Of a stretch of DNA of 64,000 bases, positions 41,001-49,458 are shown in pieces (position 1 is the stretch's first letter; the number at the start of each line of letters is the position of its first letter). The position numbers and the translations under genes were made by a program. A model generated the notes under the pieces. That model saw only the letters and a list, made by a program, of their open reading frames with translations, was not told the DNA's origin and did not search any database. Source of the DNA: Synanceia verrucosa (lineage: Eukaryota > Chordata > Actinopteri > Perciformes > Synanceiidae); assembly GCA_029721515.1 (NCBI GenBank), contig CM056563.1, positions 24,846,954 to 24,910,953 of the forward strand, written 5' to 3'.

Positions 41001-44000
41001 TGTATCGTATCGCAATACGTATCGTGAAATCATTATTTTCTTGATTATTTGGAAAAATTAAAGGAGCTGCAAATTGCATTTTTTACCTTTTTCTCTGAAA
41101 AAAAATAATTAAAAAGATGAATCAATTATTAAAAAAAAAAACTAACCACCTAACCAATTACTGTATTGGTTAGCTGTAGCTCTAATCATATATTTTTGTT
41201 TATATGGTCAGTATTTATTATTTGAACTCACTGTATTTTATCATAACATATAGTTTTTCTGTAAATTTGAGGGAGTGCACCATAGAAATCTTGAATCTCG
41301 TTGAAGAAGTATGAAGGACATTGAGGTCTCCAGGTTGAGGTGAATGTTAGAGGACTCACATAGATGAGGCTGGAGAAGTATCTCTCCCGCAGGTTGTGGA
41401 GGACCGAGGCTTCGTTGAGGAAGGTGAGGGCGGCCATGTCCTCCACCTTGCTGAACTTTGGTGGGTTCATCTTCTGGATGTCTTCTTTGTTCATCGTCAC
41501 CTTCTGACCGTTGGAGAGCTGCACCAGCACCTGCAGCCGCAGGAAATAAAATGTGTGTTGATGTCAAGACACTCCGTTTCCTCCTGCTGGCATTAAGAGG
41601 AGATATCTCCGTTATCCTCCATCTTCTCCTACTTTCAAGCTAATTACTCATCTTAGTTTTTCTTAGATGTTCCTATAAGGTTTTATTTGTGTTATCTTAT
41701 TGCATTTTGCACTATTGGATGATTTGATACCACAAAGTACTTAACAGTCCTGGACAAATGTCAAAGTTTTTAGAGTTAGGGTAAGGATTAGGGTTAGTGG
41801 TCCAGGACTATGAATTACTTGGTGTTATCAGATCGTGCTTGCACTATTCTTTTCTACATCTGTTTACTTTTCCTACTTTGTGTTGCAACTGTTGCACAAA
41901 AATTTCCTCCAGAATAAATACAGTTTTATCTTATGTTAATTTAATGTTTGGAGACCTTTATATGCAGGAATGGTTTTAAAGGAATACTAAATAACACAAC
42001 ACTGCAATAAAATGACATTTTTGAACCCCAGTTCTGAATATTTACTTTTCACCGGAGCTGGATTAACACAGTGTGGTACTGTAAGAAATAAGATAAGATT
42101 ATCTTTAATTCGTCCCACAAAGGAGGAAATTTGCATCGTTACAGAACAATGACATCAGAAAACAAGTAGAATGACTGAGAAATAAGGAGGAGAAAAATAA
42201 AAGAGTGTCTGAATAGTAACCACTATAGATCAGTTTAAGCTTCATGTATCTACAGAGAAAAATGAATCAGTTTTATATCTGCAGCTTCAGAACCATGGAC
42301 AGCTCTGTTTGTTGGCAGCGTCTCTGTCCATGGTGCTGAAGCAGAGCGAAGGAGCTCGATAAACAACAGACAACATTTAGTTCAGCTGTTTTGGATGTAA
42401 ACGTTTGTCCTCAAATCCTTGCAGAGAAAGAGACATGAAGACACTCAGCTGCTTCTTTTAAATCATGTTGTGGCTGTTTTTATTTCCCATTTAGCCCAAC
42501 CGCTCAACTGATGGTTGTTCATTTTCAATTTGTCAAATTTGGCGTCATTGTGGACAATTTATTGGACGCTCACACCCAGTAAATCCTACTTTGTTTATTT
42601 GTTTATCTGGTGTAACTGGACTCACTACTGTCATTTGTCATCACAACACAAAAACAACTAATTTTCTCTATTTTACTATTATTCTTTCAATTCATTTTTT
42701 AAAATAATATATACATACAATTATATACAGTTAAAGAATATTTCTTTTTTAGTACATTTATTCTGTTTTTTCATTATTTTAATTTTATTGTATTTCTCAC
42801 TTATAATTTGTTTACGCTGCTGTAATAAGTGAATTTCCCCCAATAAGGGATCAATAAAAATGACAATAAGCTGTATGTTGTATTAACAGCTGCTTGAATC
42901 ACATCCAGTAAAAAACCTCACATATTAAAAGTCCAGGTGTTGCACTCATTTATCTAATAAGTTGATCTTTAGTTGTTGTTTTCTGAGGTTTCACACTGTG
43001 CTTCATCGAAAGAGACAGTTGGTTTATAATTTAATCACTTTAACTTTTCATGGTAGAAACCAGTCACTTCTATCTTTAAGGCCTTTACAGCGTTAGGTCG
43101 CACAGTGATGACATCATCATGGCGTGCGTTACCTCGTCGCCCTTCTCCTCCTTTACGCTGGCCGCTTCAAAACCCTCCCTCTCCGACGGCACCCACACCA
43201 TCTTCTTGGCCGCCCAGTCGGCTTGGGCCACCCCGCTGTTGCGGAAGTCGTTATCTGTGAAGAGGAACTTGCTGTCGTCCACCACCGGGTCAGCCATGTT
43301 GGAAGAGTCACGGTCAGAGGGTGAGTCGATGTGAGGCGGGCAGGCGGTGGCGGGGTCGATCGCTGGTGGTTTAGAGGCGGTGGAGCTGCCGTCTGGATCG
43401 TCACTGGAGACTGGATCAGTGGGGTTGACCTCTGACCTCGGTATGACCTTTGACCTGGAGACGAAACAGACAGCAGAAACCAAAACGTGGTGTCCATCTG
43501 AACAGCTACTACTAGAAGAAAAAAGTCTTCTTCTTGAATTAATGCCTCATTAACTCATTTTTATACTTTTACAATACTTAAATATTTTTTAATAAATGGA
43601 ATCTTTTATTGGAAATTGTCTTACTTGTCTTGTTTCCTTTCAGATGTTTATTCTTTATGCAAAGCATCTTGACTTGCCTTTGTGTATGAAATGAGCCATG
43701 GAAACAAACTTTGCCTTGTGACTTTCCTTCATTAATAAAATATTATGAAAAGCCTTGAGGGCCTTCAGTGCTTAAGAAACTGAGCTGTAAAGGGAATATT
43801 AAACAAAAACTTAGTATTTTTTGTAGTTGTCTTAGTAAAGTATTTTCTCCGTCACATTTAATATTCAAGCCAAAAGAAGCAACAATCAAAGTTAAAAAAC
43901 GAATTATCTATTTGTAGTTTAAAGTCTCTCAGTTGATCAGTTTGACTTTACAGAGCTGGAAACAAAGAGCCGTCTGCACATTTTAATTTACCAAACACAG

Positions 44001-44312
44001 ACGCTCCAGCAGGAGGAAAAAACTTCAGTCTGTTTAAACAGTCAAACAGACGAGCACCAATAAAACACTTTCTCTGTCCTTCTATAACTCACAGTTACAG
44101 TTGGTTTCAGTGACAGATTAGATGCATTTAACGGTGCATTTCCCTTTAGGTTCAAAATGAGCTACTCACTCAGTTATCCTGGTCTCAGCCTCTCTGTGCA
44201 GGTCACAAGGCTGCTTTGACCTCCCGTTGAACAGCAGGTAATAAAACATGAAAAGCAGCAGACAGATAACCCCTATAATCAAACAGCTCGGCTGCCATGC
44301 TGGAATGCCCAT
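13846..44312 (-). CDS. myh11: Class II myosin heavy chain, smooth-muscle (MYH11) type, with N-terminal transmembrane extension
   Basis: Actin-based motor heavy chain. Exons 5'->3': 44312-44170, 43454-43133, 41530-41360, 39287-39131, 37960-37933, 36870-36771, [36698-36663 optional], 36403-36311, 36228-36165, 36084-35986, 35897-35754, 34660-34565, 34017-33899, 33818-33666, 33586-33413, 32813-32640, 32571-32457, 32380-32187, 32104-31983, 31380-31311, 31109-30949, 30679-30571, 29573-29442, 29355-29149, 28229-28092, 28007-27884, 27206-27035, 26249-26037, 25201-25057, 23780-23574, 23465-23361, 22797-22645, 22573-22325, 22216-22004, 21928-21716, 20979-20818, 20747-20619, 20519-20431, 19935-19812, 19667-19459, 18831-18723, 18579-18407, 14074-13846. 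Phases agree throughout: 2,100 aa without the insert, or 2,000 aa from the internal ATG (43297). Visible: P-loop GESGAGKT, switch I NDNSSRF, switch II DIAGFEIFE, SH1 helix NGVLEGIRICRQGFPNR, actin-site NFVRCIIPNHEKR, two IQ motifs, long coiled-coil rod. Loop-1 insert, exon sizes and nde1 linkage favour MYH11 over MYH9/10/14. Confidence 0.93.
14746..15304. mobile_element. MITE copy 1 (TTAA-flanked, non-autonomous DNA transposon)
   Basis: About 560 bp, almost identical to 48386-48937. Both copies are bordered by TTAA, and the termini form short inverted repeats of about 13 bp (AGGGACACTATGT and its complement), somewhat degenerate here. TTAA target duplication plus terminal inverted repeats suggests a piggyBac-type non-autonomous element. 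No transposase frame is present. It lies in the last myosin intron. Confidence 0.7.
15310..18385. repeat. About 3.1-kb minisatellite in last myosin intron
   Basis: Array of 10-11-bp units of the type CAGTAGTATTT, CAGTATCT and CTAGCAGTATCT, organised into higher-order blocks (for example CTCAGTAGTATTTCAGTAGTATT). It ends about 20 bases from the 5' splice site of the penultimate exon (end 18407, donor GTACCG on the minus strand). In mammals the alternative SM1/SM2 tail exon lies in this intron; nothing like it was seen here. Confidence 0.93.
18407..20979 (-). CDS. myh11: Myosin distal rod exons
   Basis: Seven consecutive rod exons: 20979-20818, 20747-20619, 20519-20431, 19935-19812, 19667-19459, 18831-18723 and 18579-18407. 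All encode heptad-repeat coiled coil without proline. Sizes of 162, 129, 89, 124, 209, 109 and 173 nt, with the phases required by the conserved vertebrate MYH exon plan. Recognisable strings include RQQLERQNRELKAKLQEMEG and LKQLKHQLEEAEEEAQR. The intron at 19668-19811 is short and made largely of CCAGAGGACC-type repeats. Confidence 0.9.
19690..19800. repeat. CCAGAGGACCTGGACC-type repeat within a 144-bp intron
   Basis: The intron between the exons ending at 19812 and starting at 19667 is filled by short degenerate units (ACCACCAGAGGACCTGG). It stays open in the flanking coding frame for much of its length, so intron retention would not terminate immediately. Confidence 0.7.
21551..21730. repeat. 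62-bp triplication of a myosin exon end with its splice donor
   Basis: Three copies with 62-bp spacing (starts 21551, 21613 and 21675), the last merging into the true exon end at 21716. On the minus strand each unit reads CTCCTCAAACAG followed by GTGGAGG, which is the last four codons of the exon (LLKQ) plus its donor. Each intronic copy is preceded by TTTACCTCCTACAG, a good acceptor. Every copy is therefore a potential 12-nt in-frame micro-exon. Confidence 0.9.
24734..25048. repeat. 67-bp tandem repeat next to a myosin splice donor
   Basis: Five copies (the last partial) with exact 67-bp spacing: starts at 24734, 24801, 24868, 24935 and 25002. The unit contains AATTTGAGCAGTAAATATC and CTGATGTCATTAAACACATC. 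The array ends about ten bases from the 5' splice site of the exon 25201-25057. Confidence 0.92.
28887..29149. repeat. 60-63-bp tandem repeat copying a myosin exon end and donor
   Basis: GCAGCGTGTCCACCTGCAGC recurs at 28887, 28947, 29010, 29073 and 29136; the last is the real exon end and donor. Minus strand: each unit carries CAGCAGCTGCAG followed by GTGGACACGC, embedded in an ATT/ATC-rich spacer. Four decoy donors therefore follow the true one at 29149, each preceded by an AT-rich tract and CAG acceptors. Confidence 0.9.
30571..41530 (-). CDS. myh11: Myosin motor domain and IQ-neck exons
   Basis: Exons from 41530-41360 to 30679-30571 encode the head and neck. Exon 41530-41360 carries DIQKMNPPKFSKVEDMA. 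Exon 36870-36771 carries the P-loop, 36403-36311 switch I, 33818-33666 switch II (DIAGFEIFE), and 33586-33413 the lower 50K strut helix FEQLCINYTNERLQQLFNH. Exon 32380-32187 covers loop 2 and the actin-binding cleft. Exons 32104-31983 and 31380-31311 carry the SH1/converter region, and 31109-30949 and 30679-30571 the two light-chain IQ motifs ending at NWQWWRLFTK. The 28-nt exon 37960-37933 (DREDQSILC) is the expected tiny exon. The donor of exon 36084-35986 (G|GTCACT) is weak. No catalytic residue is missing, so an active ATPase is predicted. Confidence 0.93.
36663..36698 (-). CDS. myh11: Optional SM-B-type loop-1 micro-exon
   Basis: A cassette of at most 36 nt between the P-loop exon (ends phase 0 at 36771) and the next exon (starts phase 0 at 36403). 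The polypyrimidine tract and first acceptor read CTTGTTCCTGCAG; then come CCTCAG and a run of CAG triplets, then GGTGGATCTCTGGCCTAT and donor GTGAGT. Read in frame it ends QGGSLAY before Gly, very close to the QGPSFAY insert of mammalian SM-B MYH11, which speeds ADP release in fast visceral smooth muscle. Each CAG can itself be a 3' splice site, so inserts of 7 to 12 residues are possible without a frame change. Confidence 0.85.
39975..40070. repeat. Terminal fragment of a dispersed fish repeat with (ATGG)n tail
   Basis: The strings CATCCAAAAACATGCATG and GAGGATAAGAGGTAGAAAATGG, followed by tandem ATGG, match a very common fish element end. The middle of the element is deleted. It lies within a myosin intron. 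Confidence 0.55.
43133..43454 (-). CDS. myh11: Myosin exon with conserved start codon and open upstream linker
   Basis: Acceptor TTCGTCTCCAG, exon start 43454, donor GAG|GTAACG at 43133. The conserved myosin N-terminus begins at ATG 43297 in strong context (CAACATGG) and includes VAQADWAAKKMVWVPSE, the SH3-like region lead-in. Upstream of that ATG the same frame stays open for 52 codons to the acceptor. These encode a Ser/Pro/Asp-rich, probably disordered linker (for example SSDDPDGSSTASKPP). The exon is entered in phase 2, matching the donor of the transmembrane exon at 44170. If transcripts start elsewhere, these 157 bases would instead be 5'UTR of the soluble isoform. Confidence 0.88.
44170..44312 (-). 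CDS. myh11: N-terminal transmembrane (signal-anchor) exon of the myosin
   Basis: ATG at 44312 sits in near-ideal context (AAACATGG). The exon encodes MGIPAWQPSC, then a hydrophobic stretch (residues about 10-28, including LIIGVICLLLFMFYYLLF), then NGRSKQ and a polar region ending RITE. It stops at a consensus donor (ACTGA|GTGAGT), and without splicing an in-frame TGA follows at once. Joined to the acceptor at 43455/43454 it completes a Glu codon and stays in frame with the myosin. There are no charges before the hydrophobic segment and Arg/Lys after it, so the positive-inside rule predicts a short external N-terminus and a cytosolic motor. I know of no such exon in mammalian MYH11. The alternative is an upstream ORF whose in-frame join is chance. 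Confidence 0.68.
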
Positions 44313-44385
44313 GTTTGGCTAACCCTTTGCTCCTGGTAGCTTTGGTAGCCCAAAGCGGGATGCTAGGGACTTAGCAGGCATACTG

Positions 44386-44395
44386 CCTTATAAGG
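44386..44395 (-). promoter_or_regulatory. myh11: Perfect CArG box upstream of the transmembrane exon
   Basis: CCTTATAAGG fits CC(A/T)6GG exactly and is palindromic. It is the SRF/myocardin site typical of smooth-muscle genes, and its TTATAA core could also act as a TATA element. It lies 74 bases upstream of the transmembrane-exon ATG, which would place a start site near 44360. Confidence 0.6.
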
Positions 44396-44844
44396 TGCAG
44401 CTCATGTGTCCAGCCAAGCTTACCGTTTACACCAAAATGGTGACATGTCACAAGGTGCGTCCATGTGTGGCTGCCGGCACAAAACATCAACATCTCTAAT
44501 GAAGGTTTCTGACGGATTTACTGAGAAATTAACCAGTTTAATGATTAAAAAAGCAGCCTGGAGAGCTTCGGGACTGTTAGGAAGGAATTAAACTTTATTA
44601 ATCATATCCATTTATTAGTCCAAATATTGACACACAGTGGTCCAGGAGTGACAGGAGACTTCGGCAGCAAATATTGACACATATTTTAGATATTTAAAAG
44701 CTACTTTTCAAGAGCAAGTGCATGTTTAAGTCATATTAATAGTCTTTGTAATTAACTGAACAGGTAATTTCAGTAGAATTCATTGCCACCTGTCACATGT
44801 ATGAATACAAAAGTTATATAATACATATAAACATTTCTACTCAC

Positions 44845-45000
44845 TGTGCAGTGCTTCAGCCCTCAGTGCAGGATGGGAAATATCATGTCAGGTAAGCAAA
44901 CTGATGATGATGCTGAGGATGATGATGTCCTTTCTCCCTCCACTATTTAAACACCACCTGGGGGTGGAGCAGCGCGAGCGACGTCACCTCCAGCCAATCG
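44845..45000 (-). promoter_or_regulatory. myh11: Candidate upstream myosin promoter and non-coding exon 1
   Basis: On the minus strand, in order: an inverted CCAAT box (ATTGG, 44994-44998), a CRE-like TGACGTC (44980-44986), a GC-rich stretch, and a TATA-like GTTTAAATAG (44943-44952). Transcription would start near 44915. The sequence then runs to a consensus donor GTGAGT after 44845. Vertebrate MYH11 has a non-coding first exon, so this is a plausible equivalent, spliced either to the transmembrane exon or directly to 43454. Confidence 0.5.
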
Positions 45001-45136
45001 CAGCCAGGGGAAACAGTTTAATTGTTCCACCTTCAAATTAAAAGCTTTGAATTTGTGCACACATGCAGACTTGATGAATATTGCTCCAATACATATTTTT
45101 GACAGCTGTAGATACTTGTTGTAGTTGCTTTTCGTG

Positions 45137-45137
<1 letters not shown>

Positions 45138-45193
<56 letters not shown>
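45138..45193. repeat. (TA)n microsatellite
   Basis: Pure TA dinucleotide run of about 28 copies upstream of the myosin promoter. Confidence 0.95.
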
Positions 45194-45197
<4 letters not shown>

Positions 45198-45879
45198 CTC
45201 ATAACTTAATTATGAATTGTAATAAACCTCTGAAGAATAAACCATAATTTAGTCATATAACTATGGTATCTTCACAATGTAGACACATTTACAGAATTCA
45301 AGCCATTTTTCATAAAGGCTACTTTAATGCATATTTGTGTTCACTCTGTTGTTTCATTACTTTTCCGCAAGTACAAAGAAATCTTTTAACATTTTGATGA
45401 AAATAATTCTACTGTAGAATAAACCATAATTAGTCACACACTCCTAGACAGAAACAACAGTTTGTATGTTTGAGCTGTAAACTCTTCTGAGCTAAACCTC
45501 TCTTAATAAATTTGACCCTTTAAAAATGATAAAAGTCATATTTTTCAGTGCCTAAGAGGATAATATACTCTCAATAAGAGTACTAATTCGATAAATTACC
45601 AGGTTTACAGACACTGAAAATTAAAGTTTCTCACCAGTACAGACTCGATGCGAAGATGCGCAAAATCCATATTCTAATTTTCCGGATTGACAAATATTCA
45701 CCGGCTGTGTTAATTATCCATGAGGCCATGTTCCTTTTAACGGCACTGTGTCCTCTCCACACAGCTAAAACCTATACAGACAGAGAATGTCAAAGATTAA
45801 GCACACGTTACATAAACTAATGAGATCCCAATGTAACGCCATATGGTGAAGTTAGTAGCTGTATGCTAACGCTAGCTGA

Positions 45880-46200
45880 TTAAGTTAATACCAGCGCTAG
45901 CGGTCGTGATTGATGCTAGCGCTAGTTGTTGCGGTTAATGCTAATTATAGCCGTTGTGATGAATGCTAGCGCTAGTTGTTGCGGTTAATGCTAATTATAG
46001 CCGTTGTGATGAATGCTAGCGCTAGTTGTTGCGGTTAATGCTAATTATAGCCGTGGCGGTTAATGCTAGCGCTCGCTATCGTGGTTAATGCTAATGATAG
46101 CTGTTGTGAATGCTAATGATAGCTGTTGTGGTTAATGCTAACGATAGCTGTTGCAGCTGATGCTAGCTTTAGCTGTCATGGATAATGCTACTGCTAGCAA
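45880..46200. repeat. 50-bp tandem repeat, three clear copies plus degenerate ones
   Basis: GCTAGCGCTAGTTGTTGCGG starts at 45915, 45965 and 46015, exactly 50 bp apart. Progressively diverged GCTAATGATAGCTGTTG units follow up to about 46200. The unit contains the palindrome GCTAGCGCTAGC-like core. No coding potential. Confidence 0.85.
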
Positions 46201-46748
46201 CATGTATATATTAGCCAGTGAAGGGTAGCTACATTACCATACTGTGTTTACTGTATCCCAGCTGTTAGACATTAAGTCACACATTTTTATGCAGAATAAT
46301 GCAAACATATTGACATATTTGACATATTTTCAGTCTCTTCTAATATTGCCCCCTATATGAATGTTTATATAGACTTTCGTGTATTATTTGTGTGATTTTT
46401 TGTTCTATTTGAACTACAGTAGCCCTGGGTTGATTTATGCACTTCACAGTGTTCAACAAACGTATTACAGCAGCTGTCCTATTTGTCTCAAAGAGCTTTA
46501 ATTGGGACTTTTTAATTTGAACCACAAAACTGGAAACATCTGAGAAGACAAATGAACCCAGAAACATACACACAATAAAACACATTTTTTTCTGTTCGGG
46601 AATGACAGGGAAAAATGGCAGTAAATATTCATAAACCCGTTCAAACACCTCATGCTGTAATAATCAGTTTTAAAGGTGAATAACCTACTTTTATTCTGAA
46701 AGGTTTACGTCGACAGTTCTTGTTCCTACTGGCTTGCCGTAGTAGTCT

Positions 46749-46764
46749 CGTTTCCATGGTGACC
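46749..46764 (+). promoter_or_regulatory. X-box-like motif (RFX site candidate)
   Basis: GTTTCCATGGTGACC resembles the RFX X-box GTNRCC-N-RGYAAC found at promoters of ciliary genes, with mismatches in both half-sites. It is about 2.2 kb upstream of the hoatz ORF, farther than usual unless hoatz has an upstream non-coding exon. Confidence 0.25.
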
Positions 46765-47654
46765 ACCTCAAACACCGTACCTGGGGGTGCGTTTCCCACA
46801 ACGTTCGTTGTTCGTACATGATCAGTTGCATCAGAAGTTGTGTCGGTCAAACGAACAGCAGCTGTCAGAGAAGGTTCGTTCAGGTGACGTCATGTCTTCT
46901 TCTTCTTCTTCTTCTTCTTTTTTTGGGGCTTGAAATGTCAGGTTTGGTCACCCTGTGATGTATGATCCCCCCTACAGCATGAATGAAGGATATCACTTTA
47001 ACTTTCACCTCACAGCTGAGGTGAAAAGATGCAAGTTATGTTTTAAAAACAAATGTTTGTGCAGCCCTAGAAGTTTCAAATTACAACTTTGATAGCCCAC
47101 TATTAAATAATTGTATTAGATAGATATATTTTATTCATCTCACAGAGATATTCACAATTCCAGCAGCTTGAAAGATGAAAACACATAGGGACATGCAGGG
47201 TTCAGGAGGATAAAAAAATAAAATAAGATATAAAGTACCAAAATATATACTGTAATAGATACATAAGAGGAATACAAGATGCAGATTAGTATTAAAATGT
47301 GATAATAGATAATAATACGAGGTGCAATTTTTGATAAACTATGAGATAAAAAAGAAAAATCTAAAAGTCTGACAGTTACAGTTGCAAATGACAGTGTGTA
47401 ACATACATGAGATTAAGAATTGAAAATAAGTCATCATTAAAGCAGTCCTGTTGAATAAGGTAGTGACCAACAATTAATGAACAAGTGATGTTAAAGCTTC
47501 ACAAATATTGCAAAAACACAACTCATTCATCGATTACAATGTCAGAAATTTTACTAGGCTACATCTCATCTGCCAGCAAAAGTGAAACACCTTATCCATA
47601 CCCTAAGAGGGAATGGAACCCATGCTCTAAACACTGTCCTATCCCACCACAGGG

Positions 47655-47800
47655 GGTCACAGAAGCTCAATCAAATCAAATCAAACTTTATTTGTATGGC
47701 ACTTTTCGTACATTACGCAGTTCACAGTGTCTCACAGAGGCTAAAAACAACAATAGAAAAAGTGAAACACACACACACACACACACACACACACCAGTCA
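47655..47800. repeat. Dispersed element tail and (CA)n microsatellite
   Basis: TCAATCAAATCAAATCAAACTTTATTTGTATGGCAC-type sequence is a very common 3' end of fish LINE/SINE copies. It is followed within 100 bases by a pure (CA)n run of about 12 copies near 47768-47793. Confidence 0.6.
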
Positions 47801-48385
47801 AAAGCCTGATTAAAAAGGTGAGTCTTGAGCCTCAGCAGTCTCTGCAGCCCTGAGGTTCACCGGCAGACAAATAACTGAAAGCTGAAAGACTTTAGGGACT
47901 TTAGGTATGGTTAACAGGCCCATGTCAGAGGACCTCAAGGTCCAGGAGGTTTGATATGTTAAGTAAGGTGTTTATAGACTAGATGTCTATATTTTACATT
48001 TTCACATTATTAAATTATATGTCAGAAACTGCATTCAGTTCTTGTTTGCAGTGAGTAGGGAACATGATCATGTTAACAAATATTTCCCAAAGTTGCTAAA
48101 GATGTCACACTGGCTTAATGGAAATGAAGCTACGTGTCTGTGGTTGACACGTTTTCAGTGACGAATGCATCCGAACGCTTCCGAAACATCTGGAAACTGT
48201 GTTGTTCGGACGATGCAAGTTCAAACTAACGTCATTCCAACTTACATAGTACGACGGTAGAAAAGGGAAGTTTGGTCGTTCATAAGTACTACGTACTACT
48301 ATGTACGTGGTTTCAGGCTAACGTCTGTCGTTATTTGGGAAACACCCCCCTGGCTAGCTATTAGTTTAGCTTGCTGAAGCTGCTT

Positions 48386-48937
48386 TTAAACGGACACTAT
48401 GTGATTTTTTCTCTCATCTAGTGGTTAAATTTGACTTTGCATGCATTGCAGCATGGTTGGAACTACGGTAAGCGGAATGGGTCAACCCTCAGACGGACAC
48501 TATCACCACAGATCCCCAGCCCTGAGCTCCGCTCATTTTATGGCCCTTTTACATTTTTTTTAGCGAGGATTCGGCGCAGCATAAGTATGGTGTTGTATTA
48601 TGACCAAAAGTGCAGTGCAGGTTTTAGTTTAAGTCAAACTTTGCTTCTCTGTGAAAAGTGAATCACAAAACGCAGAAATGCGTTTTGTCGTATGGGTACT
48701 AGCAGGTAGTGCTTTATGTCCCTCTCTGCAGTCCGTAGTTTTTGATAGACCAGAAAGACATGGAAGCTTCCGTATGAGCGACCCGCTCTATGTAAAGACA
48801 CATAACTGATTCTTCACCCAGGAGGATAAGTCAGAGTGTTCACATATGTTATTTTACACCAATGAGGATCTATTTATGAATGAAGACGTTGATTTGAGGA
48901 AATAAAATACTTAAAAAATTACATAGTGTCCCTTTAA
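48386..48937. mobile_element. MITE copy 2 (TTAA-flanked, non-autonomous DNA transposon)
   Basis: Second copy of the element at 14746-15304, same orientation and highly similar throughout, with small indels. Its ends are better preserved: TTAA-ACGGACACTATGT on the left, ACATAGTGTCCCT-TTAA on the right. It ends 44 bases before the hoatz start codon, so it may form part of that gene's 5' region. Confidence 0.75.
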
Positions 48938-48981
48938 GTCAAACTTAATTTCATCTCTCTTTTTTCTGTATTAAAAGTAAA

Positions 48982-49446
48982 ATGTCAGCCCAGGCTGAGG
49001 CTCCGGAGCAGGAGCACTTAGACGTCATCGTGTTTGAGGGCTCTTCCTCGGAGGACGTGTCCCACGCCCGGAAGCTGTGGAGCTCGTTGTTCCTTGTGCC
49101 GCCGCTTGAGTCCCGGCTGGTGTCCGCAAACATCCGCCAGAGACTGCCCGTGTTCCGGTCGCAGCGCAGCAGCAGCAGCAGCACCGCCGGGCCCGCACAC
49201 TTCACCCCGCTGCCGCCCAGCGTGCCTGCTCTCCGGCAGGGACGGGAGGAGAGGCAGCGGTACGAGGCCATGGCCGACCACAGGATGGAGGTCCTGGCTC
49301 TGCTGAGGCGGCACAGGGAGCAGAGGATCCAGAAGGAGCTGATGGGCTTCAACGCGAAGCTCCGGTTCGGTCCAGAGAAAACGATCAAGCTGCAAAAACG
49401 TGCAGACTGTGAGGTGGAAGAGGAGCTGGTGAAGCAGCTGCAGTGA
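48982..49446 (+). CDS. hoatz: HOATZ-like cilia- and flagella-associated protein, intronless
   Basis: A 154-residue protein resembling mammalian HOATZ (C11orf88), a protein needed for motile cilia and flagella. Matching features in order: an N-terminal VFEGSSSEDVSHARKLW block, a PPLESRLVSANIRQRLPVFR block, a low-complexity Ser/Pro middle with five consecutive serines, and a C-terminal basic helix with LLRRHREQRIQKEL. The human protein is about 196 residues and multi-exonic; here the whole frame is a single exon. The start is the first ATG, with an A at -3, preceded by a pyrimidine-rich acceptor-like tract, so an upstream non-coding exon is possible. AATAAA follows the stop by 13 bases. It could be a retrocopy. 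Assignment is from remembered similarity. Confidence 0.78.
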   Translation: MSAQAEAPEQEHLDVIVFEGSSSEDVSHARKLWSSLFLVPPLESRLVSANIRQRLPVFRSQRSSSSSTAGPAHFTPLPPSVPALRQGREERQRYEAMADHRMEVLALLRRHREQRIQKELMGFNAKLRFGPEKTIKLQKRADCEVEEELVKQLQ

Positions 49447-49458
49447 AAGCACTGCAGC

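Noticed and set aside
41760..41800. GGTTAGGGT-like telomeric repeats
   Set aside because: Only two imperfect TTAGGG units, no array.
44296..44298. Second ATG in the transmembrane exon as the true start
   Set aside because: It is out of frame with the myosin and its frame ends within the exon; the first ATG has better context and the continuous frame.
13846..44312. Assignment of the myosin as MYH10 (and nde1 as ndel1)
   Set aside because: The pair NDEL1-MYH10 is similarly arranged in mammals, but the loop-1 insert (QGGSLAY) and the motor N-terminus fit MYH11 better and the tail lacks MYH10 features; left as a lesser possibility.
44870..44900. Plus-strand ATGTCAG followed by a good donor GGTAAGC, as a possible first exon for a plus-strand gene such as hoatz
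   Set aside because: No in-frame continuation could be supported; the hoatz frame has its own ATG and conserved N-terminus, and the region reads better as minus-strand promoter/exon 1.
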